Shown here piece after piece: positions 1 to 8,040 of a stretch of 64,000 nucleotides of DNA (the stretch's first letter is position 1; the number at the start of each line of letters is the position of its first letter). Where the stretch lies: assembly GCF_001513965.1 (NCBI RefSeq), contig NZ_KQ948022.1, positions 62,001 through 126,000 on the forward strand, written 5' to 3'. The translations under genes and the position numbers were made by a program. This DNA is from Streptomyces cellostaticus (lineage in GTDB: Bacteria > Actinomycetota > Actinomycetes > Streptomycetales > Streptomycetaceae). The notes under the pieces are model-generated. The model made no database searches. It saw only the letters and a list, made by a program, of their open reading frames with translations, and was not told the origin of the DNA.

Positions 1-785
1 CCGACCGCACGGGCCAGCGGCTCCAGCAGCTCGGCGAGGCGTGCGGTGCGCTCCGCGCCGAGCGCGGTCCACGGGCGCTCGGCCGCCTCGTCCGTCCGGG
101 TCTCGATCAGCGCGCGCCCGGCCACGCCCGCACGGGTCAGCGATCCGTCCCCGGCGAGGAAGCCGCGCTCGCGCAGGGCGGCCTCGGCGGCCGTCCAGTC
201 CTCCGGCTCCCACTGGCGGGTCTCGCGCAGGAACGACCCGTCCGACTCCCCGGCGGCCGCCTTGAGCACCATGGCCTCGACGGGCCCGATGCCCAGGCCC
301 ACCAGGACCGCGACATGCCCGTCGCCCCGGTGCTCGCGCAACGTCGTCAGGGCCTGCCACAGCCGCACGGCCGGCCGCTCGGGCCGCTCCAGCGCCTGGT
401 TCGCGGCGGCCAGTACCCGCCCCGGTGTGTCCGCCGCGGCCGCCGCCTCCCACGCGAGATCGGCCGCCTCCGCAAGCCGTGCCGACTCCACCGCCTCCGG
501 CCCGAACACGCGGGTCATCGCCACGTCCATGGCCTCCCACCGGGCCGCCAGCACATCCGCCGGAGCCGCGTACCCCCACGCGTCGGGCAGGGCACGGGCC
601 ACCCGGGCGGGATGGAAGACGTAGAAACAACTCGTCACCACATCCGGGGACACCGCGCCCAGCGGAGCCGCCCGCAGCGCGAAGTACCCCATCCAGAACC
701 CGCGCATCCCGAGCCGGTCCGCCGCCTGCCGTGCCTCGGGTGCGAAGTACACGAGATCGTGCACCGGCTCGAACCGCTCCCACAT
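1..785 (-). CDS. SCO6745-family protein, 3' end beyond window
   Basis: The gene runs off the left edge; 261 codons are visible without a stop. It starts MWERFEPVHDLVYFAPEA and contains RGFWMGYFALRAAPLG near residue 35 and YVFHPARVARALPDAWGYA near residue 60, the conserved opening of the actinobacterial SCO6745 family. The last visible part is rich in Ala, Glu and Arg helices and resembles a winged-helix-like tail. No catalytic motif is known for this family, and a role cannot be assigned from sequence. A perfect inverted repeat lies about 73 bp upstream of the ATG and could control it. The family call is fairly secure; the function is unknown. Confidence 0.8.
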   Translation of the reverse strand, partial: MWERFEPVHDLVYFAPEARQAADRLGMRGFWMGYFALRAAPLGAVSPDVVTSCFYVFHPARVARALPDAWGYAAPADVLAARWEAMDVAMTRVFGPEAVESARLAEAADLAWEAAAAADTPGRVLAAANQALERPERPAVRLWQALTTLREHRGDGHVAVLVGLGIGPVEAMVLKAAAGESDGSFLRETRQWEPEDWTAAEAALRERGFLAGDGSLTRAGVAGRALIETRTDEAAERPWTALGAERTARLAELLEPLARAV

Positions 786-857
786 CCTCCGTGCCGTCCC
801 GCCCGCCACTGCTTCCTCCCACCGCGTCGGCCTGTCCCGCTGTCGGCACCAGCCTGC

Positions 858-877
858 GTTATGACCTCTGTCATAAC
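858..877. promoter_or_regulatory. Perfect inverted repeat, probable operator of the SCO6745-type gene
   Basis: Arms GTTATGAC and GTCATAAC are separated by CTCT. The site is in the spacer between the SCO6745-type gene (ATG at 785, reading left) and the 3' end of the propeller gene, so it can only be upstream of the former. Its size and symmetry fit a dimeric TetR or MarR repressor. The regulator is not identifiable here. Confidence 0.55.
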
Positions 878-917
878 AAGCGGTGTGGCTGATTTTCGCC
901 CTCCTGCGGCCGGGCGA

Positions 918-1916
918 TCACCGGGGCAGGGTCCGAAGGTGGCCGACGGCATTGCCGAACAGCTCGGTGAACCACATTCCGCGACCGGGACCCGCGGTGA
1001 TCCGGAACGGCACCCTGTCCGCCCCCTCCTTCACCGGGAAGGTGGTGATCGTCCCCTTCGCGCCGACCCGCCCGACCCGGCCGGCCTGGTCGGCGTACCA
1101 CACCCGGCCGTCCGGCCCGAGGGCGATGCCGCTCGGGCCGCTGTCCGGGTCGGGCAGCGGGAACCGGGTGACGCGTCCGGCGTGGTCGATCCGGGCGACC
1201 GCGTTCGCATCGGACGCCGTGAACCACATCCCGCCCGGGCCGGAGACGATCGCCTCGGGGAAGCCGGAGCCACCGGGCAGCGGGAACTCGGTGATCCGGC
1301 CGGTGCGGTCGATCCGCCCGATCCTTGCGCCGGTCAGCTCGGTGAACCACAGGGCGCCGTCCGCGCCCGCCGCGATGGAGCAGGGGGAGGCGCTCGGGGC
1401 CGGGACCGGGTACTCGGTGATGTGGCCGGCGGTGGTGATCCGGCCGATCCTGTTGCCGCTCTCCTCGGTGAACCACAGGGCACCGTCCGCTCCGGCCGCG
1501 ATCCCGGCCGGGAAGCTGTCCGCCGTCGGCACCGGGAACTCCGTGAGGTGTCCGGCGGTGGTGATCCGGCCGATCCTGTTCGCGTTCCCCTCGGTGAACC
1601 ACAGCGCGCGGTCGGGGCCCGCCGTGATGGCGAAGGGGAGGCTGGCCGGGCTTGAGGTGGGGAAGTCGGTCAGCCTGCCGTCGACGGTGATCCGTCCGAT
1701 CCGGCCGACTCCGGACGCCGCGAACCACAGCGCTCCGTCCGGTCCGGCGGTGATGCCGGCCGGGAGAGTGCCGGCCGCGGTCGTGATCGGATACTCCGTC
1801 ACCTCGCCGACATCGGCCCGGGCCGGGACGGCGACGGCGGTGACCCCGGTCAGGGCGCCCAGAAAGGCCGTGAGGAGGCGGCGGGTTGCGCGCCCGAGCT
1901 TGGCTGCGCCGGACAT
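918..1916 (-). CDS. Secreted virginiamycin B lyase-like beta-propeller protein
   Basis: This 332-residue protein has a Sec-type signal peptide (about residues 1-34, ending VPARA) followed by seven repeats of the form PxxIxxGPDGALWFTE..GRIGRIT, the streptogramin lyase (Vgb/NHL-like) six- to seven-bladed propeller. Family members linearise streptogramin B antibiotics by a Mg-dependent elimination, but those are usually cytoplasmic. Here the protein is exported, and none of its blade starts carries a His in the P-H-G-I type position expected for the catalytic residue; the only His residues sit in the AGH, DHAG and VGH segments. It may therefore be a non-catalytic or differently acting propeller. 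The start was set at 1916 because GAAGGGG lies just upstream; an upstream in-frame start at 1976 has no such signal. Confidence 0.75.
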   Translation of the reverse strand: MSGAAKLGRATRRLLTAFLGALTGVTAVAVPARADVGEVTEYPITTAAGTLPAGITAGPDGALWFAASGVGRIGRITVDGRLTDFPTSSPASLPFAITAGPDRALWFTEGNANRIGRITTAGHLTEFPVPTADSFPAGIAAGADGALWFTEESGNRIGRITTAGHITEYPVPAPSASPCSIAAGADGALWFTELTGARIGRIDRTGRITEFPLPGGSGFPEAIVSGPGGMWFTASDANAVARIDHAGRVTRFPLPDPDSGPSGIALGPDGRVWYADQAGRVGRVGAKGTITTFPVKEGADRVPFRITAGPGRGMWFTELFGNAVGHLRTLPR

Positions 1917-2447
1917 GGGCGGCCCCTTCTCGGCGGGGCGGGGGGTCAGGGACACCGCCGGTATGTGATGGATCATCGGCTTTCAGGCTATGGGTGCCCG
2001 CTCCGTCGTACGACTGAATCGGCCTGGACGAGGGACGGGTCAGGGTGCGGCCCGCAGCTGACCGATGCTCAGCGCGATCAGCAGCCCCGGGCCGAGCGCC
2101 TCGGCGAGCCCGGTGCCCAGCCCGAACACACCGAGGTACTGGCAGCAGACGGCGAGGAAGGCGAACCCTGTACGGCGGTGGGCGCGCCCGCCGGCGGCGG
2201 GGGAGTCGATACCCAGGGGAGCGACCGGTGGCAGCAGCGCCGGCAGGGTCGCACCGGTCCGCCAGATGGCCGACCGCGATGCCCAGCGCCAGTGCGACGC
2301 ACCTTGCGAGAAGTGATCCCTGTTTTTACGGATCCCCCGTCGACTGCTGTCACAAGCGTTGACGCGTCCCCCATGCGCCTCTACGTTCTGACCGACTTAC
2401 CGAACTCCGTTCGAAATACCGACAGTTGAAGCATCCTGGGAGACCAC
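1917..2447. other. Intergenic region, with a possible gene relic on the minus strand
   Basis: No intact gene is seen between the propeller gene and the GH43 gene, which point away from each other. On the minus strand, 2300 to 2040 reads as hydrophobic protein-like sequence in two frames (see the separate relic entry). A short inverted repeat, CGAAC-TCC-GTTCG, lies at 2401-2413, about 35 bp before the GH43 ATG, and could be an operator. Confidence 0.4.
2040..2300 (-). pseudogene. Possible decayed membrane-protein remnant
   Basis: Read on the minus strand, one frame gives VALALGIAVGHLADR and, after a shift, another frame continues as GATLPALLPPVAPLGID and then FLAVCCQYLGVFGLGTGLAE and GPGLLIALSIGQ before a TGA at 2040-2042. 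Two long hydrophobic stretches in high-GC3 codons suggest the C-terminal end of a multi-pass membrane protein that has lost its start and its frame. The parent family was not recognised, and a chance open frame cannot be excluded. Confidence 0.25.
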
Positions 2448-3851
2448 ATGCGCGCAACCCCCCACCACGACGGCCCGCCCTCTCGCCGGCTGTTCCTCGG
2501 CATGGCCGCAGCCGTGCCGCTGGCCGCCGCCACCGACCTCACCCTGGGTGCCCGCCCCGCCCACGCAGCGGACTCCGCCTATGTCATGGGGTACTTCACC
2601 GAGTCACCGAACGGCACCGGCACCGACTACGGCCTCCACCTCGCCGTCAGCACGGACGCACTGCGCTGGATGCCGCTGAACCAGAACAACCCCGTCGTCA
2701 CGCCGACCGAGGGCGCCGGCGGCCTGCGCGACCCGTTCATCCTGCGCAAGCAGAACGGCGCCTTCGTCGTGCTCGCCACCGACCTCAAGGGCACCGACTG
2801 GAGCTACGTCAGCCAGTACATCCACGTCTGGGACTCCGCCGACCTGCGCACCTTCACCAACTACCGCCGTCTGAAGCTGCACGACATGAACACCCACAGC
2901 TGGGCCCCGGAGGCCTTCTGGGACGCGGGCCGCGGACAGTACGGCATCATCTACTCGTCCGTGAACTCCAGCGGACACAACGTGATCATGGTGAACTACA
3001 CCAGCGACTTCCAGACCGTCTCCGCCCCGCAGGTCTTCTTCGACCCCGGCTACGACGTCATCGACGGCGATCTGGCCGTAGACGTGAACGGCGTCAACTA
3101 CCTCTACTTCAAGAGCAGTTCGGCGCAGGCCCTGGTCGGAGCCAAGTCCACCTCGCTCGATCCCGGCAGCTTCACCGTCTTCAGCACGCCCGTCAGGCAC
3201 GGCGGCACCGAGGCCCCCATCCTCGTCAAGTCCCAGACCTCCGGAACCTGGTGGCTCTGGGGAGACACCTACACCCCGAACGGCGTCTTCTACGCCTGGC
3301 AGAGCACCGACCTCGCGGCCGGTACCTGGACCGCCCTCGACCAGCGCACGTACACCCAGCCGGTCAACTCCAAGCACGGCACCATCCAGCCCCTCACCAC
3401 CGCCGAGTACACCAACCTCGTGGCCAAGTGGGGCGCACCCGCGTGGAACCGGATCAAGTCCTACAACCACCCCGACCGTTACGTCCGCCACGCCGACTTC
3501 GTCGGTCGCATCGACGCCTACCCCTTCGACCCGTACACCGACTCCCGGTGGAAGCTCGTCCCCGGCCTGGCCGACGGCTCCGGCGTCTCCTTCCAGTCGG
3601 TGAACTACCCGACCCGCTACCTGCGGCACTACGCCTACCAGCTGCGCCTCGACGTCAACGACGGCACCTCGGCGTTCGCCCAGGACGCCACCTTCCACCA
3701 GACCGCGGGCCTCGCCGACGCCGGCTGGACGTCCTTCCGCTCGCACAACTACCCCACCCGGTACATCAGGCATGCGGACTATGTCCTGCGCATCGACCCG
3801 ATCTCCACGGCCACGGACCAGGCGGACGCTACGTTCTTCATCGGCTACTGA
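2448..3851 (+). CDS. Secreted GH43-type glycosidase with C-terminal AbfB (CBM42) domain
   Basis: The 467-residue protein probably acts outside the cell on arabinose-containing plant polysaccharide. A Tat-type signal (SRRLFLGMAAA, cleavage near residue 40) leads into a five-bladed GH43 catalytic domain, residues about 45-340, with LRDPF (Asp95), SWAPEAFWD and a GGTEAP segment where the catalytic acid Glu is expected. Residues about 345-467 form an arabinofuranosidase-B-type trefoil with three repeats: YNHPDRYVRHADF, VNYPTRYLRHYAY and HNYPTRYIRHADY. AbfB domains bind arabinofuranose side chains, so an alpha-L-arabinofuranosidase or arabinanase activity is the best guess; the exact substrate is not readable. 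GGGAG precedes the ATG. Confidence 0.85.
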   Translation: MRATPHHDGPPSRRLFLGMAAAVPLAAATDLTLGARPAHAADSAYVMGYFTESPNGTGTDYGLHLAVSTDALRWMPLNQNNPVVTPTEGAGGLRDPFILRKQNGAFVVLATDLKGTDWSYVSQYIHVWDSADLRTFTNYRRLKLHDMNTHSWAPEAFWDAGRGQYGIIYSSVNSSGHNVIMVNYTSDFQTVSAPQVFFDPGYDVIDGDLAVDVNGVNYLYFKSSSAQALVGAKSTSLDPGSFTVFSTPVRHGGTEAPILVKSQTSGTWWLWGDTYTPNGVFYAWQSTDLAAGTWTALDQRTYTQPVNSKHGTIQPLTTAEYTNLVAKWGAPAWNRIKSYNHPDRYVRHADFVGRIDAYPFDPYTDSRWKLVPGLADGSGVSFQSVNYPTRYLRHYAYQLRLDVNDGTSAFAQDATFHQTAGLADAGWTSFRSHNYPTRYIRHADYVLRIDPISTATDQADATFFIGY

Positions 3852-4010
3852 GTCCGCCGGGCCGCCCCTGCCGGTCCCGGTGCGGTCCGGCGTGCCCTCG
3901 GCGTCCGTCCCGCTGCCGTGGGCCGTCGTGACCTGGGTCCCCGGCGACCGGCCGACCGTTCCCCGGCCACGTGCGGCGACGATGTCGCCGACCGGCCGGC
4001 CGGGTTCCTC

Positions 4011-4073
4011 GGCGGCATGCACACCGGAGGCGGCGCACTCGCCCCGCCCGGTGTCACCGCGGGCAGCCTGGCC
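4011..4073 (+). repeat. 63-bp direct repeat, first copy (relic of GGMHTGGGALA gene)
   Basis: It matches 4883-4945 at all but four positions and encodes GGMHTGGGALAPPGVTAG in one frame. The reading frame around it has no start and no signal peptide, so it is a fragment of a former duplicate of the 4403 gene rather than a gene itself. Confidence 0.7.
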
Positions 4074-4218
4074 CGAGGACGCGAGCGCACACTTCCTCCA
4101 GGCGTACGGGCAGGTCGACGAGCCGATGGTCCGGCGGGCGCGCGGCTGGGCCGTGCTGCGCAGCCTCTCCCTGCTGTGCATCGGCCGGGTTGTCGCCGCA
4201 TGGCGTGCTTCCGGGTGA
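4072..4218 (+). pseudogene. C-terminal fragment of an aminoglycoside phosphotransferase-like gene
   Basis: The frame ending at 4218 reads AHFLQAYGQVDEPMVRRARG, then WAVLRSLSLLCIGRVVAAW. This is the pattern of the last helices of APH-type kinases (xFFxAYGxxDxxxxxRARGWAL). The catalytic N-terminal four-fifths is absent, and the fragment abuts the GGMHTGGGALA relic at its left side. It is interpreted as a deletion product; no function is expected. Confidence 0.45.
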
Positions 4219-4402
4219 CGCCGGATTGGCCCGGACGGGGGGTCCTTCGGCGTGTCGCTGGGACATACGGGTGGCGCGGTGACACGGCTGGGCCGCCCGG
4301 ATGGTGCGGCGAGGGGGCCTGACTGACGGTGGTTCATGTCGAGGCCGGGTCCATTCAGCTGATGACGTATCCGCTGCCCGGCCACGGCGGAAGGACACCG
4401 AC

Positions 4403-5014
4403 ATGCGTTCTGCCCGCCTTCTTCTTGCCACGGCGGCGGCCTCCGCCGCCCTGGCCTTCGCCGCACCCGGCGCCGCGTTCGCCGTAGCCGCCGGGAACGA
4501 CGGAGGCCGGGACGACTCCTCGCACAGCAGGGGACACGACAGCGATTCCGGCCGGGACCACGACAGCGACTCCGGCCGGGACCACGACAAGGGCTCCGGG
4601 AGGGACCACGACAACGACTACAGCACCGAACGCGACGACGACAGCAGCCACGACGGGCCGCGCGGCGGAATGCACACGGGCGGCGGTGCGCTCGCCGCGG
4701 TGCGGGGCGACGACTGGGACTCGGACAGCGACGACAGCAGGTTCGACCCCGAGACCTACCGGGACAAGGGCAAGGGCAAGGGCGAGAGCAAGGGCAAGGA
4801 GGACGACGAGGACGACGAAGGGGACAACGGGCGCGAGAAGGACGGATGGGGTGGTGGTGGCGACGAGCACGGCAAGCCGCGCGGCGGCATGCACACCGGA
4901 GGCGGCGCCCTGGCCACGCCCGGTGTCACCGCGGGCGGCCTGGCCGTACTCGCCGTAGGCGCCACCGGCATGTACGCGCTGCGCCGCAGGAAGGGCACCG
5001 AGCCGGCGTCCTGA
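4403..5014 (+). CDS. Cell-wall-type protein with two PRGGMHTGGGALA motifs, probable sortase substrate
   Basis: The 203-residue protein has a signal peptide (1-28), a long Asp/His/Ser/Gly/Lys-rich low-complexity region, and two exact copies of PRGGMHTGGGALA at residues 86-98 and 159-171. A hydrophobic segment (about 176-193) and a terminal RRRK follow the second copy. The order motif, membrane helix, basic tail is that of a cell-wall sorting signal, although no LPxTG or LAxTG is present. A class F sortase gene follows 111 bp downstream on the same strand, which supports a substrate role by context. The acidic, basic and His-rich centre looks disordered and could bind metal, but that is only inference. 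RBS GGAAGGA precedes the ATG. Confidence 0.7.
   Translation: MRSARLLLATAAASAALAFAAPGAAFAVAAGNDGGRDDSSHSRGHDSDSGRDHDSDSGRDHDKGSGRDHDNDYSTERDDDSSHDGPRGGMHTGGGALAAVRGDDWDSDSDDSRFDPETYRDKGKGKGESKGKEDDEDDEGDNGREKDGWGGGGDEHGKPRGGMHTGGGALATPGVTAGGLAVLAVGATGMYALRRRKGTEPAS
4883..4945 (+). repeat. 63-bp direct repeat, second copy (inside the sortase-substrate-like gene)
   Basis: This copy encodes the second GGMHTGGGALA motif and the start of the membrane helix. Its partner is at 4011-4073, 872 bp upstream, with four mismatches. Confidence 0.7.
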
Positions 5015-5125
5015 CCGGACTTCCACAGTCCAGGGGATGCGGCCGTCGCCGGCGCGCACCGTGCCGGCGGCCCGCCCCCTGCCACCGATCCCTGTTGCTG
5101 CCGTGCCCGAGTGAGGTGGTGTCCG

Positions 5126-5791
5126 ATGGCAGCAGATCCCTCCTCCGCACCCCCCGAGCCGGCGCCGCACGAGCAGAATGCCCGCCTCGGCGGACGGCTG
5201 ACCCTGTGGGGAGTGGCGATCGTGGTCGTCGCCGTCAGCGTGTTCGGCGGCCCTCACGGGGCCGACGACCCCGGGGGCCCGTCCCGTGCCTCGGGCGCGA
5301 GCGCCGCCCGGACGGACCCGCACGAGACCGGCCAGGCGCTGCCCCACTCCACGCCCGTGCGGCTGCTCATCCCGAAGATCGGCGTGGACGCCCCCTTCAC
5401 CGCCCTCACCATCGCTGCCTCGGGCCACCTGGAGCCCCCGCCCGCTGCCAACACCAATCTCGTCGGCTGGTACGCCGAGGGCGCCTCGCCCGGCGAGACG
5501 GGCACCGCGATCATCGCCGGGCATGTCGACACGGTGACCTCCGCTGCGGTCTTCGCCGGCCTCGACCGACTGGAGCGCGGTGACCGGTTCTCCGTCGACC
5601 GGGCCGACGGGCACAGGGCGGACTTCGTCGTGGACGACATGGAGACGTTCGCGAAGGACGACTTCCCCAGCAAGCGGGTGTACGCCGACACATCGCGCCC
5701 CGAGGTACGGCTCATCACCTGCGCGGGGGACTACGACCACTCGGTCAGGGACTACACCGAGAACCTGGTGGTCTTCGCCCACCTCGTGTGA
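5126..5791 (+). CDS. Class F sortase
   Basis: The 221-residue cysteine transpeptidase is anchored by an N-terminal membrane helix at about residues 25-41. The catalytic residues are visible: His133 in AGHVDT, Cys199 in RLITCAGDYD and Arg208 in HSVRDYTEN. The domain begins at about PVRLLIPKIGVDAPF. The short ITC-x-G-D-Y-D active site and small size match the actinobacterial class F group rather than the larger class E housekeeping sortases. Sorting signals for class F are poorly defined; the neighbouring protein with PRGGMHTGGGALA and a membrane helix is the obvious candidate partner. The ATG at 5126 was chosen over 5111 because GAGG lies nine bases upstream. Confidence 0.9.
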   Translation: MAADPSSAPPEPAPHEQNARLGGRLTLWGVAIVVVAVSVFGGPHGADDPGGPSRASGASAARTDPHETGQALPHSTPVRLLIPKIGVDAPFTALTIAASGHLEPPPAANTNLVGWYAEGASPGETGTAIIAGHVDTVTSAAVFAGLDRLERGDRFSVDRADGHRADFVVDDMETFAKDDFPSKRVYADTSRPEVRLITCAGDYDHSVRDYTENLVVFAHLV

Positions 5792-5813
5792 TCCCTCTGC
5801 CGGCCCGTACGGC

Positions 5814-7001
5814 TCAGCCGGAGCCGTTCGCGAAGGGGCCGCCCGGGGCGAAGGCCAGCGCGGCGAAGCGCTCGCCGATCCGGCGGTGCGCGGCGGCGTC
5901 CGGGTGGAGGTCGTCGGGCAGCGGCAGTTCGGCGAAGTCGGCCTCACCGTAGAGGTCACGGCCGTCGAGGTGGTACAGATGCGGGTCCTCGGCGGCCCGC
6001 TCGCGCACGATCCGGGCCAGCTCCTCCCGGATGACGCCCAGGGTGAGCTTCCCGTAGGCCCGTTCCGCCGGGTCCCCGGCGGCCCGGAACCGCAGCCGCC
6101 CCGCACTCAGTGCGCCGAGGTCCGGGGCGCTGGGGCCCGGTGTGTCCTCGTGGATGGGGCACAGGATCGGCGAGACCACGAGCAGCGGAGTGCCGGGGTG
6201 GCCTTCGCGCACGGTGTCGAGGAAGCCGTGGACGGCGGGTCCGAAGGCGCGCAGCCGCATCAGGTCGGTGTTGACCAGGTTGATGCCGAGCTTGACGCTG
6301 ATCAGGTCGGCAGGCGTGTCGCGCAGCGCGCGAGCGGTGAACGGGTCGAGGAGTGCACTGCCGCCGAGGCCCAGGTTGATCAGCTCCACCCCGCCGAGCG
6401 AGGCGGCGAGCGCCGGCCAGGTGGTGGTGGGACTCGCGGCGTCGGAGCCGTGGCTGATCGAACTGCCGTGGTGCAGCCACACCGTGCGGCCCTGGTCCGG
6501 CACAGGCTCGACGGGCGCGTCGGTGCGCAGGGCGACCAGTTCGGTGGTCTCGTTGTGCGGCAGCCAGATCTCGACGTCCTTGGCCTCGGCGGGCAGGCCG
6601 GTGAAGCGCACGGTGGCGACCGGGCCGGGCCGGTGCTCGACGGTTCCGGTGGCCATGTCGATCGTCAGGGTGGCGCCGCCGGTGACGCAGGCGCGGCCGG
6701 CCGGGCGCCCGTCGACGAGCAGGTCGTACACGCCGTCCGGGCGCGGCGGGGCGCCGACGTAGACCCGCTTGGTCGCCAGCGTGTCGAGTTCGACGGCGGT
6801 GGCCCGGGAGCGGAAGACCAGGCGCACGCCGGAGGGCTGGGACTCGGCCATGTGCAGCTGCGGGTCGGCGCACTGGGCGCGGGCCCGGGCGGGCAGCCGG
6901 TGCGGCAGCAGCCCACGCTCGGTGCGTTCCAGATCGAGGGCGCCGCGGATGAGGCCGGCGGTGAGGGGCGTCGTGATCCAGCCGTGTCGGGTGGGAGACA
7001 T
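5814..7001 (-). CDS. Two-domain SGNH/GDSL-type hydrolase
   Basis: The 395-residue protein has an N-terminal beta-rich domain (about 1-165) and a C-terminal SGNH hydrolase domain. The nucleophile Ser is in HHGSSISHGSD (block I, GSS replacing GDS), block II is NLGLGG, and the catalytic Asp-His pair is DDLHPD near residue 375. No signal peptide is seen, so it is probably a cytoplasmic esterase or deacetylase on a sugar or secondary metabolite. The TetR gene directly upstream ends 29 bp before this start, so the two are probably co-transcribed and autoregulated. GGGTGGGAG of the facing strand does not help; the ATG at 7001 fits the family start. Confidence 0.8.
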   Translation of the reverse strand: MSPTRHGWITTPLTAGLIRGALDLERTERGLLPHRLPARARAQCADPQLHMAESQPSGVRLVFRSRATAVELDTLATKRVYVGAPPRPDGVYDLLVDGRPAGRACVTGGATLTIDMATGTVEHRPGPVATVRFTGLPAEAKDVEIWLPHNETTELVALRTDAPVEPVPDQGRTVWLHHGSSISHGSDAASPTTTWPALAASLGGVELINLGLGGSALLDPFTARALRDTPADLISVKLGINLVNTDLMRLRAFGPAVHGFLDTVREGHPGTPLLVVSPILCPIHEDTPGPSAPDLGALSAGRLRFRAAGDPAERAYGKLTLGVIREELARIVRERAAEDPHLYHLDGRDLYGEADFAELPLPDDLHPDAAAHRRIGERFAALAFAPGGPFANGSG

Positions 7002-7030
7002 GGTGCGAACCTGTCGGTCGGGGTGCGGGG

Positions 7031-7600
7031 TCAGGGCGTCGGCCAGTTGCGCAGCAGCGCGTCGAGGGCGTCGAGGATCCGGTTCCACGACTCCTGGGAA
7101 TCGGGGGCGCTGTGGCTGAACCCGCCGGCCGTCTCCAGGCTGACGTAGCCGTGGAACACGCTGCCCAGCAGCCGGACCGCATGGGTCTCGTCGGGTTCGG
7201 TCAGGTCGTAGCCGCGCAGGATCGCCCGGGTCATCTGCGCGTGCCGGCCGCCGGCGCTCGCGGCGGCGGCCGTCGGGTCCAGCCGGAACCGGGCCGCCTC
7301 GTAACGGCCCGGGTGCTCCCGGGCGTAGTCGCGGTAGACGTCGGCGAAGGCGCTGAGGGCGTCCTTGCCGGCCCGGCCGGCCAGTGCGTCGGCGGCGCGG
7401 TCGGCGAGTTCCTCCAGGGCGAGCAGGGCGATCCCGGTCTTCAGGTCCTGGGAGTTCTTCAGGTGCGAGTACAGGCTGGCGACCTTGACGTCGAACCGGC
7501 GGGCCAGTGCGGACACCGTCACCTGGTCGAAGCCGACCTCGTCGGCCAGCTCTGCTCCCGCACGGACGAGACGCTCCGTGGTCAGACCTGCGCGCACCAT
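7031..7600 (-). CDS. TetR-family repressor with TetR_C/WHG domain
   Basis: This 189-residue regulator has its helix-turn-helix at about residues 24-46 (VTVSALARRFDVKVASLYSH) followed by an all-helical ligand domain with the WHG-like C-terminal segment SVFHGYVSLETAGGF. AGGAGGAAG lies at an ideal distance from the ATG. A 7+1+7 palindrome, CCTAAAG-T-CTTTAGG, lies about 38 bp upstream and is the probable autoregulatory operator, which would also control the SGNH hydrolase downstream. The inducer is unknown. Confidence 0.88.
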   Translation of the reverse strand: MVRAGLTTERLVRAGAELADEVGFDQVTVSALARRFDVKVASLYSHLKNSQDLKTGIALLALEELADRAADALAGRAGKDALSAFADVYRDYAREHPGRYEAARFRLDPTAAAASAGGRHAQMTRAILRGYDLTEPDETHAVRLLGSVFHGYVSLETAGGFSHSAPDSQESWNRILDALDALLRNWPTP

Positions 7601-7638
7601 AAGCTTCCTCCTGTGGGCCGAAAGGCATTATGTGTTTT

Positions 7639-7653
7639 CCTAAAGTCTTTAGG
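7639..7653. promoter_or_regulatory. TetR operator candidate
   Basis: Perfect palindrome CCTAAAG-T-CTTTAGG, 38 bp upstream of the TetR start codon and in its promoter region. Confidence 0.55.
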
Positions 7654-7697
7654 CAAGTGCGAGAGTGTTGTAGCCAGGTCCGGGAGAGAAGCAGGTG

Positions 7698-8040
7698 TCA
7701 GCCGCCCGTCGACTCGCGGATCACCAGGGCGAACGGGCCGACGAACTCCTCCTGGTCGGGTGGCGGCCCGGCCCGTTCGATGCGCGCGGCCAGGAGGGCG
7801 ACCGCCCGTTCGGCCATCAGGTCGTGGTCCGGATCCACCGTGGACAGCGAGGGAACGAGGAACGCGCTCTCGTCGACGTTGTCGAAGCCGATCACCTTGA
7901 CCTGCCCGGGCACCCGCACCCCCGCATCGGCCAGGCCGCGCAGCGCGCCCATCGCCACGGTGTCCGTCACACAGAACACGCCGTCGAAGCCGAGCCCGTC
8001 CGCCGCCATCGCCCGGGCCCGCCGGGCGGCGGCCGCCATG
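7698..8040 (-). pseudogene. C-terminal fragment of a LacI-family regulator
   Basis: The last 113 or so codons of a LacI/GalR-type sugar-responsive repressor remain: FDGVFCVTDTVAMGALRGLA, VPGQVKVIGFDNVDESAF, then PSLSTVDPDHDLMAERAV, ending IRESTGG. The DNA-binding domain and two-thirds of the ligand domain are missing. Homology stops at about 8040, where an aldo/keto reductase remnant begins on the other strand. It is best read as a 5' deletion; a short product could be made but could not bind DNA. Confidence 0.7.

Larger units (their letters stand above)
3852..4402 (+). other. Intergenic region holding two fused gene fragments
   Basis: This stretch between the GH43 gene and the sortase-substrate-like gene has no intact gene. 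It contains a 63-bp copy of the 3' part of the next gene and, joined to it, the C-terminal part of an aminoglycoside-phosphotransferase-like gene; both are listed separately. The remainder shows nothing recognisable. Confidence 0.5.

Noticed and set aside
7698..8040. Small intact regulator gene
   Set aside because: It begins in the middle of the LacI ligand domain and lacks the DNA-binding headpiece, so it is a fragment.
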